64,000 bases of DNA from Saitoella complicata NRRL Y-17804. Its lineage: Eukaryota > Ascomycota > Saitoellomycetes > Saitoellales > Saitoellaceae. Made by a program: the position numbers and the translations under genes. The DNA lies in contig NW_017567018.1 in NCBI RefSeq assembly GCF_001661265.1, forward strand, positions 124,001 to 188,000, written 5' to 3'. Within the stretch, counting starts at the first letter, position 1. The number at the start of each line of letters is the position of its first letter. Positions 22,224 through 33,307 of the stretch are shown piece after piece. The notes under the pieces are model-generated. The model ran no database searches. It worked only from the letters and a program-made list of their open reading frames with translations, and was not told where the DNA came from.

Positions 22224-24477
22224 ATGCCCATGATCGAAAACCTCAAGAACTTCATCCGTCACGGCAAACAAGCAAGGCAGCAGCCATCGCCCGCGAATCC
22301 TAACCCGCAGCCGCATCACCAGCCTTACTCCGATCCTTACCCGGCGACAGCCAACGTCGACGCCCATCCGAAACGAGATGCCGTTGTTGCTGCTGCTCAG
22401 CAGAATGTTGGGCATAACACTCAGATCAGCAAAGGTGCTGTAGCAAATGCGCACCAGGCTGTTGCTCAAGCTGTGCATACGCCCGAGCAGGTCTACATTC
22501 CGGCCGGTGCGCAAGTCCCACAAGGCGTTCAGGAGGAGAAGAGCGGTGACAAACGCGAGTACGATGAAGCTGCTGCTCGAATCGTCGCGGAGGAGAGGGA
22601 GGCAAGGGGCAAGTTGCCGAAGTACCCGTTACTGGACGAGAAGTACAAGCTTATTGAGAAGATGGGAGAGTGAGTTATCCACATGAGCAACTGTCAAATG
22701 AAAGCTAATGGCGACTCGAAGTGGTGCATTCTCGAACGTTTACAAAGCACAAGATCGCAAGACGGGAAACATGGTCGCAGTCAAGGTCGTCAGAAAGTAC
22801 GAGTTGAACGCCAGCCAGGTTAGTACTCATCTACTTCCACCCCCCCGTTTTTCGCGCAATCCACTGCTGCACCTCGATCCTCGGACCTTTCTTTACCGAG
22901 AGAACATTGGGAGTGCATGCTAGGCGTTACATATTATCCTTGCTTTTTTTGGTTCATTATCTGATCGCGTCTTGGTGCGATTAGGGAGACAAGCATTTAC
23001 ATGCCACTGTCAAGCAGAAACCGAAAGGAATCGAGGTGCGCAGTGTTCTTTACTTTTTGTTCTCAAGTAGAACCGGAAATGCTGATACTCGTGTCCATAG
23101 CGTGCCAACATCTTGAAAGAGGTCCAGATTATGCGCAATCTTAATCACCCTAATATCGTCCAGCTGTATGAGTTTTCCGAGAGTCGGGATTACTACTTTT
23201 TGATCATGGAGCTCGTTCCTGGAGGAGAGTTGTTTCATCAAATCGTGAGGTTGACCTACTTTTCGGAGGATTTGTCGAGAAATGTGATTACGCAGGTGGC
23301 TCATGCCGTTCGGTATCTGCATGAGGAGAAGGGTGTCGTTCACCGTGATATCAAGCCGGAGAACTTGTTGTTCGAGCCTATCACGTTCATTCCGTCAAAG
23401 ACCCCCAAGGTGCGGACGGGTGAGGATGAGGACAAGGAGGATGAGGGAGAGTTCATCCCTGGTGTTGGAGCTGGTGGTATCGGTCGCATCAAGCTCGCCG
23501 ATTTCGGTCTCTCCAAGGTCGTTTGGGATTCCCAGACCATGACGCCTTGTGGTACCGTCGGTTACACCGCGCCCGAAATCGTCAAGGACGAGCGTTACTC
23601 CAAGTCTGTCGACATGTGGGCCATGGGCTGTGTCCTCTACACCCTTCTCTGTGGGTTCCCTCCCTTCTACGACGAGTCTATCCAAGTCTTGACCGAGAAG
23701 GTCGCTCGCGGTCAATACACCTTCCTCTCACCATGGTGGGACGAGATTTCGAAGAGTGCGCAGGATTTGATTTCGCATTTGTTGACCGTGGACCCGGAGA
23801 AGCGATACACTATCGACGAATTCTTGGCACACCCCTGGATCCGCGGTACGGATGAGGAGACTCAGCCGGCTGCTGATGCTCCTCCCACTGCTGGGTTGCA
23901 CAACCGCCAATACGATTTTAGCTCGCCTATGTCTCTCGACACCCCCGTTCGCGCCAACCGTACTCCCGGTATCCCCGAGACACCTGGAGGCACCCGTGCT
24001 GACTTCCGTTCGCCTGGTGTGGTTGCCTTGCGTGAGGTCTTTGATGTCTCGTATGCTGTGCACCGAATGGAAGAGGAGGGTGCACGTCGCAAGAATGCCA
24101 AACATGGCAATTACCGAACGGGTGGCTTCGCCAACCTGAATGCCATGGACGAAGACGAAGAAGCCGAAGCCGAAGCCGAGGCCGAGGACCGTGCATCTAC
24201 GACCGTCGGCGGTGGTGCCACTGGCGGTATCGAGAACGATCTAAGGAAGGCGACGATCGATCCAGCGAAGAAGCGTCGTGTCGAACCTATGGGACCACCG
24301 AAGACTGGTGGAGTCGGCGCTTCGAGTCAGAGGCGACGTGCGGGTGGATTCGAGTTGAATTTGGATAAGGCTACGCTACTGGGAAGGAGGAATAAGGGAC
24401 CTGGGCCCGCTCTTGGTGGGCTAGGTGCGGCGGTTGGCTCGAGTCCATTGGCGAATACGCCTATGACTGCGAAATAA
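22224..24477 (+). CDS. srk1/RCK2-like: CAMK-family Ser/Thr kinase (Srk1/Rck2-like)
   Basis: This is a stress-responsive kinase of the group downstream of Hog1/Sty1 MAP kinases. Exons 22224-22669, 22722-22818, 22985-23035 and 23101-24477 join in frame to 656 residues. The N-terminal 135 residues are low-complexity (Gln/Pro/Ala). The kinase domain is about 138-445, with the Gly loop DGAFSNVY, catalytic lysine in VAVKVVRK, HRDIKPEN near 279 and DFGLSK near 332. A long insert between HRD and DFG (acidic, EDEDKEDEGEF) is typical of Rck-type kinases. The C-terminal tail carries acidic EAEAEAE runs and basic stretches. A Hog1-docking site is expected in the tail but I cannot pinpoint it. Confidence 0.88.
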
Positions 24478-24946
24478 CCGCGACGTAGTTAGTCGAAGGG
24501 AGCTCGAGGAGAGAATGAGTGGAGTGTAAGTTATTGAGTGGAAAGGGAGAATACAGCATTAGAACTCTTCTGGGCCGGAAAATGGGTATGCGTAATTTGA
24601 GCGATGAGCCCGCTGCTCTCGGTGGCAGCCATTTGGGATCTTGCGAGCGAGCGAGCGTGTGAGCGATTGGTTCAGTGTTTGGCTAGGTCAGCTTTTGATA
24701 AGGTTTTTCTTGTTTGGCTTTTTCTTCTAGTATTGGAATTGTATTGTATTTTGTCATTCATGGCCATGTTCATCAACCCAGGATCAGTCAGTTGTCTGTC
24801 GGCTGGAATGACCCTCGCGCCATTTGGCGTACGCCGAGCCCCGACATGCAAGGTGCTGTCATCACAGGTAATCCCCCACCCCTCCCTTTTATAAGAAGGA
24901 GGATTCATCACCACCACCAGATCAACCATCAACATCAACAATCACT
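24478..24946. promoter_or_regulatory. Promoter region of glutamate decarboxylase
   Basis: This 469-bp gap contains a TATA-like TATAAG at 24890-24895 and, just upstream, one CCCCT (24879-24883), the core of a stress-response element. The ATG follows about 50 bp downstream. One such pentamer is weak evidence for stress control. No other gene is seen. Confidence 0.4.
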
Positions 24947-26541
24947 ATGTCAGGACTCTCAGGAATCGTCTCTTCTGACCAGAACCAGCAATCTTCCCAG
25001 GACCAGAAGGAACATGGAAGGTACTTTTCTTCCTCTTCCGTCTACGGATCAAAGTTTGCAGATGGTGTGTATCAAATTGATGTTTGTGTTGATCCAATTG
25101 CTAACTCCGATGTACAGCCGCCATCAACCCCTTTGAGATGGCTGAGGACGAGTTGCCTGCTGACTCCGCCTACCGCTTCGTTCACGACGAACTCGCTCTC
25201 GACGGAAACCCCTTCCTCAACCTCGCTTCCTTCGTCACCACCTACATGGAGCCTCAAGCCGAGAAACTCATGCTCGAGAACTTGAACAAGAACTTTATCG
25301 ATTTCGAGGAGTACCCTGCTACCGCCGAAATCGAATCCCGTTGCGTAAACATGTTGGCACGCCTCTTCAATGCTCCGATTAAGGACAATAACTCTGGCGA
25401 GGCTGTTGGTGTTTCGACGATTGGATCTAGTGAGGCTGTCATGCTTGCTGTTCTCGCCGCGAAGCGTAGGTGGCAACACAAGCGTCGTGCGGAGGGAAAG
25501 TCGACGGAGCATCCTAATATCGTCATGTCCTCTGCCGTCCAGGTCGTCTGGGAGAAGGCTGCTCGTTACCTCGAGGTGGAGGAGAAGTACCAAAATGTCA
25601 CTGAGACTCGTTTCGTTCTTGACCCCAAGGAGACTGTTGACGCCGTCGACGAGAACACGATCTTGATCTGTGCCATTTTGGGATCTACCTACACCGGACA
25701 CTACGAGGACGTCGCCGAGATCGACCGTCTCTTGGGCGAGAAGAACAAGAAGGAGGGCCTTGACGTCGGAATCCACGTCGATGCCGCCTCCGGTGGTTTC
25801 GTCGCTCCTTTCGTCAACCCCGACTTGAAGTGGGACTTCCGTCTCCCCAACGTCATCTCTATCAACGCTTCCGGTCACAAGTACGGTCTCGCCTACCCCG
25901 GTGTCGGATGGGCCCTTTGGCGTTCCAAGGAGTACTTGCCCGAGGACATCCTTTTTACCATCAACTACCTCGGATCCCCTCAGGTCTCCTTCACCCTCAA
26001 CTTCTCCAAGTCGGCAGTCCAGGTCATCGCGCAGTACTACCAGTTCTTGCGCCTGGGAAAGAACGGATACAGGGCTATCATGCAGAACCTCACCGATGAC
26101 GCTGACTACTTTGCCAACACACTCGAAGAGACTGGTCGCTTTACCATCCTCTCCGAACGCTCCGGAAAGGGCCTTCCTTTGGTCGCCTTCAAGCTCAAGG
26201 AACAAACCCACTACGACGAATTCGACATCGCCTCCCACCTCCGCTCCCACGGCGGCTGGATCGTCCCCGCTTACACCATGGCTCCCTCCGCCAACAACAT
26301 GAAACTCCTCCGCGTCGTGTTCCGTGAGGACTTCACGCGCCACCGCGTTGACCTCTTGTTCCGTGATTTGAAGATGGTGTTGGAGACGCTCGACAAGACG
26401 CCCAAGGAGGTTGTGCAGCATATGACTGAGACGCAGAAGCAGGGAAGGCATGCGAGGAAGGGGAGGGATGGGAAGAGGGTGCACAGTCATGATAAGCATA
26501 GTTTGCAGGGGAAGACGGGAAAGACCCACGGAATTTGCTAA
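24947..26541 (+). CDS. GAD1: Glutamate decarboxylase
   Basis: This PLP enzyme converts glutamate to GABA and CO2, the first step of the GABA shunt, in the cytosol. Exons 24947-25064 and 25118-26541 join to 513 residues. The PLP-binding lysine is Lys294 in SGHKYG. Other group II decarboxylase features are GSSEAVMLA (cofactor phosphate site), HVDAASGGFVAPF (Asp for the PLP ring) and YPGVGWALWR. The C-terminus is basic and His/Lys-rich (HARKGRDGKRVHSHDKH) and could bind calmodulin as in plants, but no defined motif is visible. The N-terminal exon encodes a Ser/Gln-rich leader. The first ATG after the TATA box was taken. Confidence 0.95.
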
Positions 26542-26695
26542 ACGGGTTCGTGCTGGGGTAAAGTTGTTGTTGTACGATAAGTATACCATATTGTAGATGA
26601 ATATATCACTTGGTTCGTGTTTCAACTGTTCGCCTCAGTTCGCGATGTCCATTCTCCGGGTATATCATGGGACATTGTGCTCTTCACTGCTACCC

Positions 26696-27421
26696 TCACT
26701 GCTGGTTGCGCTGCTCCAGTACAACCCAAGCCTTGATGTTGTCTCCACACCAAACTTCGACACCCCCACCCGACATCCGCTCCTCTATTTGTGATACGTC
26801 TCCATCTGACGTTCCCACGGCCTCTCTGACAAACTTTCTTGCACGGGCGTTGGCCTTCTTGATCTTCGTGAACCCGGCGCCAGTGACTTCCTTTCCATTG
26901 ACTCTGGTGTGAATCATATACAACTCCCCGATCTTGCGCTTCGCCGGTGCCGTCGTATCTTTCTCCTCCTCCTCCTCCTCTTCTTCTTCAGTCTTGCCTT
27001 CGAGCTCCTCCTGCGTCTTCGGCCTCAACTTTCTTTCAACCCAAGCCTCCGCGAGCAACTCATCTCCATCCTCGGTTAAATGCTCGATCCGGACCCGAAC
27101 CAACCCATTCTCGGAGGTAGATTTGATTTCTTTTGGAGAGATCTCGATGTTTGACTTTTTAAAGAATGAACGTGCGAAATTCGAGGCGACGAAGTTTGCT
27201 TTTTTCAGACTTTTGTAGGCCTTTGGGGGTGCGGGTTCTTGGGTTGTCGTCTGGTCATCTTCGTCGTCTTCGGTTTGTTGAGGGAGGGATGCGGGTTCAG
27301 TACGGGTGTGGACTTGGTAGAGTGCGATCATGTGCTCCGGGACGTCATCGTTGACGGCGGGCTTGGCCTTCTTGGAGGTTTTGGCGAAAGAAGAGGGCTG
27401 CTTGCGTTTCTCGGCGGGCAT
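26696..27421 (-). CDS. Uncharacterised protein with a duplicated domain
   Basis: This is a 241-residue, probably nuclear protein starting at MPAEKRKQPSS. I do not recognise a named family. It holds two copies of one module. Copy 1 begins ALYQVHTRTEP, then YKSLKKANFVASNFARSFF, then VRVRIEH...AEAWVERK. Copy 2 begins ELYMIHTRVNG, then FTKIKKANARARKFVREAV, then VEVWCGDNIKAWVVLEQR. Each is strand, helix, strand-strand in predicted order. The copies are separated by an acidic run of Glu. An N-terminal basic stretch (KTSKKAKP) could be a nuclear signal. The start at 27421 is the methionine nearest the domain; an upstream frame to 27502 is also open. It is divergently paired with ORC4 (131 bp). Confidence 0.7.
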   Translation of the reverse strand: MPAEKRKQPSSFAKTSKKAKPAVNDDVPEHMIALYQVHTRTEPASLPQQTEDDEDDQTTTQEPAPPKAYKSLKKANFVASNFARSFFKKSNIEISPKEIKSTSENGLVRVRIEHLTEDGDELLAEAWVERKLRPKTQEELEGKTEEEEEEEEEKDTTAPAKRKIGELYMIHTRVNGKEVTGAGFTKIKKANARARKFVREAVGTSDGDVSQIEERMSGGGVEVWCGDNIKAWVVLEQRNQQ

Positions 27422-27552
27422 AATTCCAATGGTTGTCGGTGTTGTCGGTGTTGTCGGCGTTGCGAAATCGACTTTTGGGATTTCTCGAGAGGACAAACGC
27501 ACGCGCCACGATACACCACAACACTACACTCAAATAAATAAATATAAGGATC

Positions 27553-30086
27553 ATGCCTCCCAAGAGATCAAGAGAAGACAATTCGCCTGTAACACCAGGA
27601 CAGACCAAGAAACAGCGCGTCGCACTCAGCGACAGCGAAGATGAACTCACCCGAACTCCTGCGGCCAAGAAGACTGCGACGCCCGCCGCTACCACCGCGA
27701 GGAAAGGGTCTCGCACACCTAACATCATCAGACGACCAACAGTTGGTACCGCTGTAACCGGTCCAGTTATCCGAACACCAGGCACAGCAGGATTCAGCAT
27801 CAAACTCGGCGGACCAGCACAAACATCACTCAAAGCACTCGCCACGGCCGCTGCTACGTCAGGTATCGCACCAGCTGTCATCAAACCTTTCTCGGGTGTT
27901 ATTACTGCGCAGAATGCCGCGGCTGCTGGACGACAACGGCCTTCGCCAGTGGTTGTGAAGGTGACGCCTGTGCCGAAGCCTGCGGGTGCGGTTGCAACGA
28001 CGAAGACGCCGGCGAGTGCAGCACCGAAGAGTGTGGCCGCAAGAATTGCAGCAGAGATTGTGAAGAGTGCTGGTGGGACTGGGACACCTGGTAAAGGCAC
28101 ACCTACAAGTGTTGCGAGTGCGGAGGATGACCTGGCTACGCCTAGTCGTGCGCACACCGGTAAGGGTCGGGCGGCATCGCGGCAACTGAAGGTAGAATCG
28201 GAGGAGGAAGAGACTGAGGAGGAGAGTGAAGAGGTTGTGGTCACGAGAGGAACGAGGACAAGGACTGCCGCTGCCAAGAAGATGGAGAACAAGGCTACTC
28301 CGGCGTCTACCAGGAGTCGACGGAGGGCTGCTACACCGTCTGAGGAGTCTGAAGAAGAGGAAGAAGAAGTCGTCAAAAAAACGCCCAGCAAACCCAACCC
28401 GCGGTCTGCACCGGGCCCTGTCTCGACATCAACCTCGACCCGTGCAACCCCAGCTCACCACCACACCCAAGACCCACCATCCACCCCAATCTCCGAACCC
28501 CCGCCCCTCCTCTCCCCCCGAAAACGCACCGCCTCAAAAACTCTCAAAGTCAGCGAAGAAAGTGTCTCGTTCATCCAGCACCACATCCTTTCAAAACTCA
28601 CCGGTCGCGCACCCATCCCTCTCGTTGGCCTCGACACCGAGTCTAACAAAGTAAACCATCTGATCGAACAAACCATTCTCCACGGCGAATCCAACTCCGC
28701 TCTCCTCATTGGTCCGCACGCATCCGGAAAATCCGCGTTAGTCGACCATGCGTTACAGGGGATGAGGGAGAAATACGCCTATGGTGAGGAGTGGATGGAG
28801 GTTAGGTTGAGTGGGTTGGTACAGACGGATGATCGGGTTGCGTTGAGGGAGATTGCGAGGCAATTGAGGGTTGAGATGGAGTTGGATGACGATAATGGGG
28901 CGAGCTTAAATTTTAGTGATACGCTCACCTCCCTGCTGGCTGTATTGTCGCATCCCGAGGAATTGGGCCTGTTGGACGGCGACGGGGACGGCGACGCAGG
29001 AATGCCCGACGCCAACTTCGAAACCGCAAACGAACGCCCACCCTCAGAAATACACGCCCCCCAAACCCGAACCTCAACAGCCCTCATCTTTATCCTTGAT
29101 CACTTCGACCTCTTTGCCCTCCACCCCCGCCAAACCCTCCTCTACAATCTCTTCGATATTGCTCAAGCCCGGAAAGCACCGATTTGTGTTATTGGATTGA
29201 CTCAAAGACTTGATGCGGTGGAGGGGTTGGAGAAGAGGGTGAAGAGTCGGTTTAGTCATCGGGTTGTGCAGGTTAGGTCTGCGCAGGGGAGGGAAGGATT
29301 TTGGGGTGTGTGTAAGAGGGGTTTGGGGGTGGAGGTGGAGAGGGAGAAGGGTGGACAGGGGAGGGAGGTAGTTAAGGTGGGGGGAGTGGAAGTGGGAGAG
29401 GAGGTTATGGAGTATGCGGAGGAATGGAATGAACATCTTGAGGTGAGTCTGGTTCTGATTCAATTGGAAGGAAAGGGAAGTTAACTGGACAATAGGACTT
29501 GTACGCAACGGACAAGGCTTTTAGGAGATTCGTCCACAGAATCTTTGCCACGACGAAAGACCCGACGACATTCTACTCGGCATGTATCCCCGCCCTCACA
29601 ACACTAAGTTCAGCCTCGCTCCTTCCGTCCGCATCCGACCTTCTTTCGAACACCCTGGAATCGCCTGATTCAAAGCTCCATCTTGTGGAAGGATTGAGTT
29701 TAGTGGAGATGTGTATGCTCATTTCGGCCGCACGCATAGACGCCCGCGATGTCGAACTATGCAATTTCAATATGTGTTATGAAGAGTACAAGACCCTCGC
29801 ATCGAAAAGTGCGATTGCCGCCTCGGCTGGGGGAGGGGTCGTCAGTTCCGGCGGTGGAGTCCGGCTATGGAGTCGCGATGTCGCAATGGAGGCATGGGAA
29901 AAACTCGCGACGCTCGATCTAATCATTCCGGCTACAACTTCTACATCTACGACGACAGGAGGGAGCGGGTTGAGCAGGGAGTGTAGGATGTGGAGGGTTG
30001 AGTTTGGGTTGGGGGAGTTGGGTGGGGTTGTGGAGCGCATGAAGGGCTTGCCAAGTGTTGTGAGGAGGTGGTGTAGGGATGTTTGA
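27553..30086 (+). CDS. ORC4: Origin recognition complex subunit 4
   Basis: ORC4 is the AAA+ subunit of ORC that binds origins and loads the MCM helicase. Exons 27553-29442 and 29496-30086 join in frame to 826 residues, longer than animal Orc4 (about 430). Residues 1 to about 340 are disordered, Lys/Thr/Pro-rich with Glu runs, and could bind DNA as the N-terminal extension of fission-yeast Orc4 does. I see no canonical AT-hook (RGRP) in it. The AAA+ core starts near 345, with Walker A GPHASGKSAL near 387 and Walker B-like FILDHFDLFA near 511. The C-terminal winged-helix region follows the intron (LYATDKAFRRFVHRIF). The second exon also encodes Ser/Gly-rich insertions. Confidence 0.85.
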
Positions 30087-30694
30087 TTAAGGCTGGCAGG
30101 GTTGTGTCGGAGAGTGGGACCGAGAATGACTAAGCGAGTCACCCCGGCACGGTGAAGTGAAGTCTAGTCACTTCGAACTTGTACGTACTACGTCGGATAT
30201 CCGCAGCCGGGGTACTCACAATCCTCGATCGGAGCTGCGAGGGAGAGATGAGAGTAGTACGGCTCTCACCGACGTTGAAATGTGTCAGCAACGGTTTTTA
30301 ACATTACCAAGCCTGTGTTCCGGCCGCAGAGAGTTCGGTTCGCTCGCGGAGAAAAGTTGCGCGTTGCAATCAATGTTTTCTCCCGCTCATGATCGAGTTG
30401 ACAGCGACACCGAAATTACCATCATCATGTGGAAGTGGATGCTGTACTACCTAAGCATGTAACTCTTCGTGTGTCTGATCAAGTGGATGTAACGACGGGT
30501 GTTGCATAAGTTATGATTGATGATAAGAGATACTATGGACTAACTGATATCGATAAAAATTCAAGCGTACATGATATGTGTTCCTCCAGTGCCCTGTCCA
30601 GTAGCCGATTCCGAAAAAGAACACCCCACGAACAGCTACCGATGTTAAATAACCAACTCAATATGACACCCCACCTTCCCAATATGCCTATTAC
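30087..30694. other. Intergenic 3'-3' region, no gene seen
   Basis: This 608-bp gap lies between convergent ORC4 and the F-box gene. An open frame extends over 30513-31148 but most of it overlaps the F-box gene and has no domain. No RNA gene or repeat is evident. Confidence 0.5.
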
Positions 30695-33178
30695 TCAGAG
30701 CACAAATTCGACCCGTTTCCCCATTTCCGTATACCTCTCAATCCCACCGCCTCGTACCCAAGATAACAAATTGCGACACTGGCTGACGTTCAGTCTCTGC
30801 AATTGCCAGCATCCATCGACGACACTTTCGACCCCAGGTGCCATGACTCGGACGCAGCCTCGTACGCTGAGTTCCCGAAGGTTACCGAGGTGTAAGCCGA
30901 TTGCTCTCATACTGGCGTCGGAAACCGCGCTTCCGCAGAAAGCGAGGTTCAAGTATTCGAGTCTTGGCAGGCCTAATGACAGCACTTCCACTGCGACATC
31001 ACTCAAAGCACAACAGAATGACAGGTCGAGATGCTGCAATAACGGTGCAGCCGTAGTCAGAAACACAATCGAACTATCCGTCAAGAACGTGCAATCCGCC
31101 AATATCAGCTCCCTCAAACGCGTGAACCTCGTCATTGACCATGCTTGAAACCCAGCATCCGTGATACTCGTACAACGCGTCAACTTCAACGTTTCCAGAC
31201 GCGACGAAGCATGCGTAGCAAGATGCATCATTGACCGATCTGTGATATGCTTGCAGTAGCTCAAGTTGATCTTTGACAGCTTCGGACACCCAACGTAATT
31301 GTTCGTTGACTTCTTCGTGTCTATCACCACTCCTCCTGATCCGAGTGATGATGGTACAGTCGGTATCTCCCAACCCACGACTCTCGCCAGTACTGCGTCT
31401 CCGACTCTCCGACAGTTGCCGAAATCAACTTCCTCTAGACCTTTCGCGCGCTGCGCAACATCGACGATGGCAGAGCTCGAGATATCCCACGCACTGGCCA
31501 TATTCCACGTCACGGCGTTCGAAGCACATGCAGCCGACAAGGCCTTGAACCCAATATCCGTAAGGTGGAAACAGTTCCTCACGATGACGTGTTTTGGGCG
31601 GTTCTGCGCAAAGGCGAGGATTGGACCGATGGAGGTGTCTGTGATCTTCCGATTGTAGAGACCCAAATCCAGAACTGGAAGAAGTGCAGGCGAAGCCGCG
31701 AGAATATGCGACCAAGATCTACAGACCTGGCGCGCATGCATCATCTCAGGCAAATCCAAGTACATGAATATCTTCTCCAGGATTCCTCGAGGCAACAGGC
31801 CTGTGTTATCACTCTCTGTTTTCAATACTCTTGGTACGATTTCTGCTGAGGTGACCGCAGATGATCGCCGGCGGAACCGTGGGCGCTTATTCCCGGCGGC
31901 GTGTGATAGCAGAGTCGATCTTTGTCGCAACACCTTTGCTCTCCCGCGCGAATCAGGAGCTACCACACCTACGTCTGCGCCGGATGGTGCCATGGTTGAC
32001 GTCGGTGGAGGTTGTACGGCTTCACTACTATCCGGCGGCGCCAAACTCGACCTCCTCAAAACCCTCGTCTCCATCGGTGGCGGCGCAAGCGGATCCGCAT
32101 CCGTCTTCAGTATCGTCGCCGATGGTGCCAGAGGCTGTGTCGACTGCGGAGGAGTAAGGAGTGGAAAGTCTCGTCGCGTCTCGTTCATGCGTTCTTTTGC
32201 GACTTCCTCGATGGCGCGCCAGATTGTGGGGTGTAGTTCACGACATTTCCGGAATTCTTCTTGGCCGAGGACGAGGCAGTCTACGGCGTTGACTGTACGA
32301 ACTGTGGCTGTACGACGTTCGGATAAGCCTAGGATTGCTAGTTCGCCGAAGTACTGGCCTGCGGTCAGTCGGGCTAGGGTTTTCTGGTTCGTTTCGTCGA
32401 CAACTTCGACCTGGCCGCTCAGGATGAAGAAGAGTTCGGTACCGTTGGTTCCTTGCTGCACGATCGGAGTAAAAGGTCTGAAGGTGTGTGGCGTGACGGA
32501 CAAGCAAATTTGGTGTAGAATATCGTCTGGTAGGTTTCGGAACATGTCGAGCGACAAAACGCTTTCACGTATACTAATAAATGATGCTGAGATGGTACTC
32601 ACGCGTCGCTGTTTGAGCTGGTTTAGCAACGCCCAGCGTTCATCGGCTTCGTAGCGGATTGATTTTTCGATATCAGGATAGCGTGGTAGGACTTTGCGCA
32701 AATCGTCCGCTCTGAGCACAACCAAGAGACATCTCGTAGTTGCGACGATGCGCGCCGTGCGTGGGACATTGAACAGGATCCCGATTTCACCAAAGAAAGC
32801 GCCTGCTTTGAGCTCTGCATAGACACTTTCGCCATCCTTACTCGTTACGTTCACCGCGCCTCTCATAATAAAGTACATAGCCTTCGCCGTTTCGCCTTCC
32901 TGGATGATCTCATCTTGCGCTGCGAATACGTGCGTGCGCAGCCTCGTCGCGATGTTCTGGAGAAACTCGGCAGGCGCAGACTGGAACAAAGGAAACGCTC
33001 TCAGTGAATCGAGGATATCGTTGGGTATATCGGCCGGACCCTCGGGTGTGGGGGTACTTGCTCGGCTATATGAAGAGGAGTGACGTAGGAGCGAAGGGCG
33101 AGCTGGGACATGACTGATCTTTGGCCCGTGGGGTTGGCCTTGCGCCGGTGCGCGCTGCGTAACGCTTGCCTTCCTCAT
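30695..33178 (-). CDS. F-box/LRR protein with two cyclic-nucleotide-binding domains
   Basis: This 827-residue protein has an unusual domain order: cNMP-binding domain 1 (about 55-175), cNMP-binding domain 2 (about 210-325), a Pro-rich linker, an F-box (LPRGILEKIFMYLDLPEMM, about 465-505), then about eight or more AMN1-type leucine-rich repeats (SKINLSYCKHITDRS, ELILADCTFLTDSS). F-box/LRR proteins are substrate receptors of SCF ubiquitin ligases. Both phosphate-binding cassettes keep the key residues: FGEIGILFNVPRTA (Glu131, Arg140) and FGELAIL...ERRTATV (Glu279, Arg289). Ligand binding is therefore plausible. One segment (residues 192-201) starts with a perfect GTGAGT donor in the DNA, but no acceptor keeps the frame, so I treat it as coding. 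It shares a 129-bp promoter with the Aladin-like gene. Confidence 0.85.
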   Translation of the reverse strand: MRKASVTQRAPAQGQPHGPKISHVPARPSLLRHSSSYSRASTPTPEGPADIPNDILDSLRAFPLFQSAPAEFLQNIATRLRTHVFAAQDEIIQEGETAKAMYFIMRGAVNVTSKDGESVYAELKAGAFFGEIGILFNVPRTARIVATTRCLLVVLRADDLRKVLPRYPDIEKSIRYEADERWALLNQLKQRRVSTISASFISIRESVLSLDMFRNLPDDILHQICLSVTPHTFRPFTPIVQQGTNGTELFFILSGQVEVVDETNQKTLARLTAGQYFGELAILGLSERRTATVRTVNAVDCLVLGQEEFRKCRELHPTIWRAIEEVAKERMNETRRDFPLLTPPQSTQPLAPSATILKTDADPLAPPPMETRVLRRSSLAPPDSSEAVQPPPTSTMAPSGADVGVVAPDSRGRAKVLRQRSTLLSHAAGNKRPRFRRRSSAVTSAEIVPRVLKTESDNTGLLPRGILEKIFMYLDLPEMMHARQVCRSWSHILAASPALLPVLDLGLYNRKITDTSIGPILAFAQNRPKHVIVRNCFHLTDIGFKALSAACASNAVTWNMASAWDISSSAIVDVAQRAKGLEEVDFGNCRRVGDAVLARVVGWEIPTVPSSLGSGGVVIDTKKSTNNYVGCPKLSKINLSYCKHITDRSMMHLATHASSRLETLKLTRCTSITDAGFQAWSMTRFTRLRELILADCTFLTDSSIVFLTTAAPLLQHLDLSFCCALSDVAVEVLSLGLPRLEYLNLAFCGSAVSDASMRAIGLHLGNLRELSVRGCVRVMAPGVESVVDGCWQLQRLNVSQCRNLLSWVRGGGIERYTEMGKRVEFVL

Positions 33179-33307
33179 CTCATTGCTTTCCCGTCGCCTT
33201 CAACTCTCGATCGTTCAGTCGTTCAGTCGTTCAGTCGTTCTTTCGTCAAACGGCGGGGGGTCGTACCGTCGCGCGTGGGACGCAGGTCAGAGACAGCTGC
33301 AGTTGCG
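33179..33307. promoter_or_regulatory. Short bidirectional promoter with 8-bp tandem repeat
   Basis: Only 129 bp separate the two divergent ATGs. In the middle, TCGTTCAG is repeated three times and followed by a fourth degenerate copy (about 33210-33244). Repeats in so short a shared promoter could affect both genes. Confidence 0.5.

Noticed and set aside
25072-26625. 517-residue open frame on the minus strand, antisense to glutamate decarboxylase
   Set aside because: It mirrors the real gene's codon bias (few antisense stops in GC-rich RNY-type codons), has no domain, and the plus strand has a clear PLP enzyme.
27345-28397. 350-residue minus-strand frame over the ORC4 N-terminus
   Set aside because: Low-complexity Ser/Val/Ala antisense of a Lys/Thr/Ala-rich disordered region; no motif.
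32557-32604. Possible intron in the cNMP/F-box gene starting at a perfect GTGAGT
   Set aside because: Nearby AG acceptors would give introns of about 29 or 41 bp and break the frame; the open frame is kept.
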